Source of the DNA: GCA-2687025 sp964473525
GTDB lineage: Bacteria > Poribacteria > WGA-4E > GCA-2687025
Assembly: GCA_964473525.1 (NCBI GenBank)
Contig: CAYYPK010000001.1
Coordinates: 62,001-126,000 of the forward strand
Direction: 5' to 3'
Length of the DNA: 64,000 nt
Shown here one piece after another: positions 60,941 to 64,000 of the stretch. Under the pieces are notes generated by a model. The model was not told the DNA's origin, searched no databases, and was given only the letters and a program-made list of their open reading frames with translations. A program made the translations under genes and the position numbers. The number at the start of each line of letters is the position of its first letter. Positions within the stretch are counted from its first letter, which is position 1.

Positions 60941-62283
60941 GGTCGCGCGCCGCCTCGCCTCGCCTGGCGTACGGCATCCAGCCCCGCTCGATAGACGGCG
61001 TTCTCCGGCTCCAACTCAATGGCGCGGCGTACTGCGCGCTCCGCGGCGTCGTGGTCGCCCAGCTGGAGCAGGAGCCACGACAGCGTGTTGTGGTAGAGCG
61101 CCGAGGTCGGCTCCAGTCTCGTGGCGTCGCGCGTGAGACTCACCGCGCGGGGCAGCTCCAGTCCCTCCCGTCCGAGCAGGTAGCCCAGGCTGTGGCGCGC
61201 GACGGGATCCTCCGGCGCCAGGGCGATGGCGCGTTCGTAGTGCGTCACGGCGGGAGGTATGTCACGCCGGGCGGCGTACAGTGTGCCAAGAAGCAGATGC
61301 GCCTCCGCCATTGCGGGATCCGCCTCAATCGCCGCGCGCAGATGAGACATGGCCCGCTCGCCGTCGCCCTGTTGCATCAGCGCCACTGCGGTGTGGTAGC
61401 GAGCTTGTGGCGCGTCGAATGCGAGCTCGAACGCACGGGCGTAGCTCGCGACCGCGTCGGCGTACTGCTCGCGCTCCAGGGCAACCCGCCCGAGCCCCGC
61501 GTATGCCTCCGGTTCGGGCAGGGCCGCGGTCAGCCGGCGCTCCGCCGCGTCGAACTCCTCGCGCTCGATGTGGAACAGTCCTAGCCCAACGAGTGCGCTC
61601 GTCCGGTCTTGCTCGTCGCCCGCCAGAAGCGTCTCTCGCAGGCGCTGCATGCGCTCCACGTGGTCGTTCTCGACGCGGAACCGCCGCATCATCGCCGATG
61701 CCTGCTCGAGGTCGCCTTGCCGGCGGAGCAGTCGGGCAAGCTGGTAGTACGCCTCGGGCATGTGTGGCTCCAGACGCAAGGCTTCCTGCAGGCTTGCCCG
61801 GGCCGCGTCCCACTCGCCCGCGCCCGCCAGTAGGACGCCGAGTTGGTAGCGCGCCGGGGAGTACGACGCGTCGGCGGCGATTGCTTGTCGCTGTGCCACG
61901 ATCGCTTCGTGCGACGCGCCCCGTCGCGCGTGAATCAGACCGAGCATGTGGTGGGCCACCGGGTGGCCCGGGTTCGCTGAGGCAATGGATGCGAACTCGG
62001 CCAGCGCGGCGCCGTATTCGCCTCGACGGTACCGGGTGTCTGCGTGGCCCAGGCGGGCGGACAGACTCTCCGGCTCGACCCGCAGCGCCGCTCTGTATGC
62101 GGCCAGCGCGTTGGTGAAGTCGCCACGCTCGGCGTATGCGGCTGCGTCCCCTACCAACGCGCCGGACGTGGCAGGCTCCAACTCGCCCGCGACTGCCGTG
62201 GCGCCACCGCCTGCCATGCATAGACAGACGCAGCATGCTAGCACGACGCACGTGCGGCATCCGATGGACAACCAGGCAAGCAT
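60937..62283 (-). CDS. Exported TPR-repeat protein
   Basis: 448 residues, ATG at 62283. Signal peptide or anchor (CRTCVVLACCVCLCMAGGG). About eleven TPR units run from residue 45 to the end (DAAAYAERGDFTNALAAYRAAL, ARYQLGVLLAGAGEWDAARASLQEALRLEP, AEAHLLLGTLYAARRDIPPAVTHYERAIALAPEDP, and a last IELEPENAVYRAG). The array should form a superhelical scaffold that binds a partner, most likely the CRTAC1-like protein whose gene overlaps its stop (ATGA). Divergent from the WD40 gene, with 155 bases between their starts. Confidence 0.93.
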   Translation of the reverse strand: MLAWLSIGCRTCVVLACCVCLCMAGGGATAVAGELEPATSGALVGDAAAYAERGDFTNALAAYRAALRVEPESLSARLGHADTRYRRGEYGAALAEFASIASANPGHPVAHHMLGLIHARRGASHEAIVAQRQAIAADASYSPARYQLGVLLAGAGEWDAARASLQEALRLEPHMPEAYYQLARLLRRQGDLEQASAMMRRFRVENDHVERMQRLRETLLAGDEQDRTSALVGLGLFHIEREEFDAAERRLTAALPEPEAYAGLGRVALEREQYADAVASYARAFELAFDAPQARYHTAVALMQQGDGERAMSHLRAAIEADPAMAEAHLLLGTLYAARRDIPPAVTHYERAIALAPEDPVARHSLGYLLGREGLELPRAVSLTRDATRLEPTSALYHNTLSWLLLQLGDHDAAERAVRRAIELEPENAVYRAGLDAVRQARRGGARP

Positions 62284-62387
62284 GGCAGGACCCCGACCGG
62301 CGCGGACGTCGCGTCGACGCGGAGATCATACGTCGGACGCTCCGCACGGCGCACGGCAGGGAATACCGGGCGGGCGCCGTGCAGGCT

Positions 62388-62393
62388 ATATTG
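62388..62393 (+). promoter_or_regulatory. Possible -10 box for the WD40 gene
   Basis: TATATT lies 45 bases before the ATG at 62439 in the divergent region between the TPR and WD40 genes. The -35 region is not recognisable. Confidence 0.3.
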
Positions 62394-62438
62394 GCGTAGA
62401 CAATCCCGTCACCCGCAAGCGAACCGAACGGAACGGCA

Positions 62439-64000
62439 ATGAGCGCAGCGACCAGGACTGTCGGTCTGCCCCTGCTGCTATCTGGATTGTACGTGGCAGT
62501 GGCCACGCACTGCCTCGCACAGGCATTGATGGACGCGCCTATGGCGTGGGTCGAGGACACTGCCTGGCGCGGGCACAGGGGGACTATCAACACCGTCGCC
62601 GTCTCGGCCGATGGATTGCTGGTGGTCACGGGCGATTCGGACGGGGCGGTACGCCTCTGGCGAGTGCCAGAAGGGAAGTCGCGCCTGTATCGAGGCCACT
62701 CGGGCGCGGTCCTAGATGTAGCGGTTGACCCGCAGGGCCGCTTTGCCGTGTCCGCGAGCGCCGACAAGACTGCACGCGTCTGGCGCCTGGACCGACGCGA
62801 GGAAGTGACAGTGATCGAGGGGAGCCGCGGAGCGGTCACGTGCGTCGCCGTCTCGTCCGACTCCGAATTCATCATCACTGGTGGTTCCGACAGCGCGTTG
62901 CGGGTGTGGGACGCCAGCACAGGCAACCGCGTGCGGTCGCTCAATACACGCCCTGCGGCGCCCAAGGCTATCCACGACATCCTGCTGAGCGCGGACGGCC
63001 AACGGGTGTTTATCGCCGGTGGCCCGTTCGGCGACACGCATAGGGCCATATACGCCTTCCATGTCGACACAACGGCGAACATGGGTTGGCCTTACGTGAC
63101 GGCGCCCTGGGAAGCCGTTGAGGCTGCATTGGCTGCGAGCTCAGACGGCACGACCGTGGCGCTTGGGGGACTGGCGGGCGTTGTGACGCTCTGGACGCCG
63201 TCCAATCTGGCCCGTCGCCTGACTGGTCACGAGGGGGCGGTGTTGGGGGTGGCGGTTCGCAACGACGGGTCTCTCGTGGCCTCGGCCGGCCAGGATGGCA
63301 CGGTGAGGATCTGGTCCACCCGATCGACAGGGGATCCCCACGTGCTGGAGGCGCATCGCGGGTCGGTCAACGACGTTGCATTCGGTCCCGCCGGCGATTG
63401 GCTGATGTCGGTCGGCGACGACCGCACGGTGAGACGGTGGCTGCGTGTCACCGACAGTGACCCTCCCGGCGCGCAGCCACGTGCGCACGAACCTGCTAGC
63501 GACGGCGAGGCCGTAGGCGGGAGCTTCGACGGCGACTTAGCGGCCGCGCTCGCGACGGCGGCCGACGTACTTGCGTTGGCCGCGCCGCAAGACGAGTTCG
63601 AGACCACCGCGGCATATACAGACCGTCTCGCGCTTCACAACGCGCGACTGTCTGAGATCCGGGCCATGGAGGGACGGACGTTTGAGGTCGCGCTAGCGGT
63701 GGACGAGGTCGGCCGCTACGACCCGGACGCGCAGCGACTCGCCATGGTCGTGTCGAGGGACGGCTTGCTTGCCCCTGCCGCAGCGTCCGTGACAGTCCCC
63801 CGCACGTTAGCTAGGCAGGTGAAACGTGACCTGAACCGGGTTTGGGCGACTGCCCACGTGCGCGTGTCACAGCCGGCCCTGCAAGCGGCGGTACACCTGT
63901 CCCGTGTGCGCGCGTCCATAGGCGGACGGCGAGTCGATGTCGACACCCACAACGCGTGGACACCGGGATTCCTGCTTGTCGGAGATGAGGGCCATATCCG
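62439..64000 (+). CDS. Exported WD40-repeat protein, partial at right edge
   Basis: Open from the ATG at 62439 to the last base of the window (520 codons), so the C-terminus is missing. The N-terminus has a hydrophobic segment (VGLPLLLSGLYVAVATHCLA) ending in an alanine-type cleavage region. WD40 blades follow: HRGTINTVAVSADGLLVVTG / AVRLWRVPEG, HSGAVLDVAVDPQGRFAVSAS / KTARVWRLD, GAVTCVAVSSDSEFIITGG / ALRVWDAS, HEGAVLGVAVRNDGSLVASAG / TVRIWSTR and HRGSVNDVAFGPAGDWLMSVG / TVRRWLR. After about residue 345 the repeats stop and an alpha/beta region of unknown type begins. Beta-propeller scaffold in the envelope; partner unknown. Confidence 0.85.
   Translation, partial: MSAATRTVGLPLLLSGLYVAVATHCLAQALMDAPMAWVEDTAWRGHRGTINTVAVSADGLLVVTGDSDGAVRLWRVPEGKSRLYRGHSGAVLDVAVDPQGRFAVSASADKTARVWRLDRREEVTVIEGSRGAVTCVAVSSDSEFIITGGSDSALRVWDASTGNRVRSLNTRPAAPKAIHDILLSADGQRVFIAGGPFGDTHRAIYAFHVDTTANMGWPYVTAPWEAVEAALAASSDGTTVALGGLAGVVTLWTPSNLARRLTGHEGAVLGVAVRNDGSLVASAGQDGTVRIWSTRSTGDPHVLEAHRGSVNDVAFGPAGDWLMSVGDDRTVRRWLRVTDSDPPGAQPRAHEPASDGEAVGGSFDGDLAAALATAADVLALAAPQDEFETTAAYTDRLALHNARLSEIRAMEGRTFEVALAVDEVGRYDPDAQRLAMVVSRDGLLAPAAASVTVPRTLARQVKRDLNRVWATAHVRVSQPALQAAVHLSRVRASIGGRRVDVDTHNAWTPGFLLVGDEGHI

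Noticed and set aside
61325..63082. 585-residue open frame on the minus strand
   Set aside because: It runs antisense to the WD40 gene and crosses the TPR gene in another frame; the TPR and WD40 frames have clear repeats.

Overview
The window is dense, high-GC (about 65 percent by eye) bacterial chromosomal DNA with about 47 protein genes on both strands and no rRNA, tRNA, CRISPR array, transposase or phage gene that I can see. The gene content points to an uncultured heterotroph of the Planctomycetes / Poribacteria / Latescibacteria kind. It has a PSD1-type planctomycete cytochrome next to a DUF1501 protein, a phytanoyl-CoA dioxygenase, LamG and CRTAC1 (FG-GAP/ASPIC-UnbV) exported proteins, a DUF6785-like membrane protein, a DUF4838 glycosidase-like protein, ThuA and several xylose-isomerase-like TIM barrels. 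I cannot choose among these phyla without marker genes. TGA is the normal stop for many genes here, so the standard bacterial code applies.

Layout. 1-1284: minus-strand pair of a small membrane protein and a P-loop NTPase that runs off the left edge. 1402-3024: soluble NarL-type histidine kinase with zinc ribbon and HEAT repeats. 3191-5016: hydroxyacid dehydrogenase and HpcH/HpaI aldolase operon, convergent with a GH31 glycosidase (5022-7022). 7164-9746: membrane histidine kinase and RIO kinase. 10261-12726: a MetF / MTHFR-C / pterin methyltransferase fusion. 12849-17505: DUF4838 protein and a MASE1-CHASE-PAS histidine kinase. 17709-21389: an ECF sigma factor fused through a membrane segment to a very large exported region. 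21439-22479: a DUF3179 protein interrupted by an in-frame UGA at a UxxC motif and followed by a SECIS-like hairpin, so a strong selenoprotein candidate. 22483-27634: trpF, DUF6785 transporter-like protein, SDR, exported barrel-like protein. 27679-31834: a tight minus-strand operon of a tubulin-like GTPase, a DUF6932-like nucleotidyltransferase and a large pentapeptide-repeat protein. 31926-37191: DUF1501 and PSD1 cytochrome proteins separated by a 34-bp tandem repeat. 37440-43836: PhyH, cupin, TolB-like propeller, scramblase-like, metal-binding exported protein, ThuA, sugar isomerase and a PilT-like ATPase. 44082-50572: three tandem paralogues that join a terpenoid-cyclase-like helical toroid to a beta-propeller, followed by an APH-fold kinase. 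50747-55382: methyltransferase, thiC, NTF2-like protein, mannonate-dehydratase-like enzyme. 55392-57281: HicAB toxin-antitoxin with a palindromic operator candidate and a sigma-like protein. 57525-64000: exported proteins (LamG, CRTAC1, TPR, and a WD40 protein that runs off the right edge).

Themes. There is a repeated investment in carbohydrate and uronate catabolism (GH31, DUF4838, mannonate dehydratase-like, HpcH aldolase, sugar isomerases, ThuA), in extracytoplasmic propeller or lectin-like proteins, and in unusual one-polypeptide signalling devices (membrane-tethered sigma factor, three histidine kinases without neighbouring response regulators). The two most unusual items are the putative selenocysteine DUF3179 protein and the tubulin-like/NTase/pentapeptide cassette. 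The triplicated toroid-propeller family is the next best candidate for an undescribed system.
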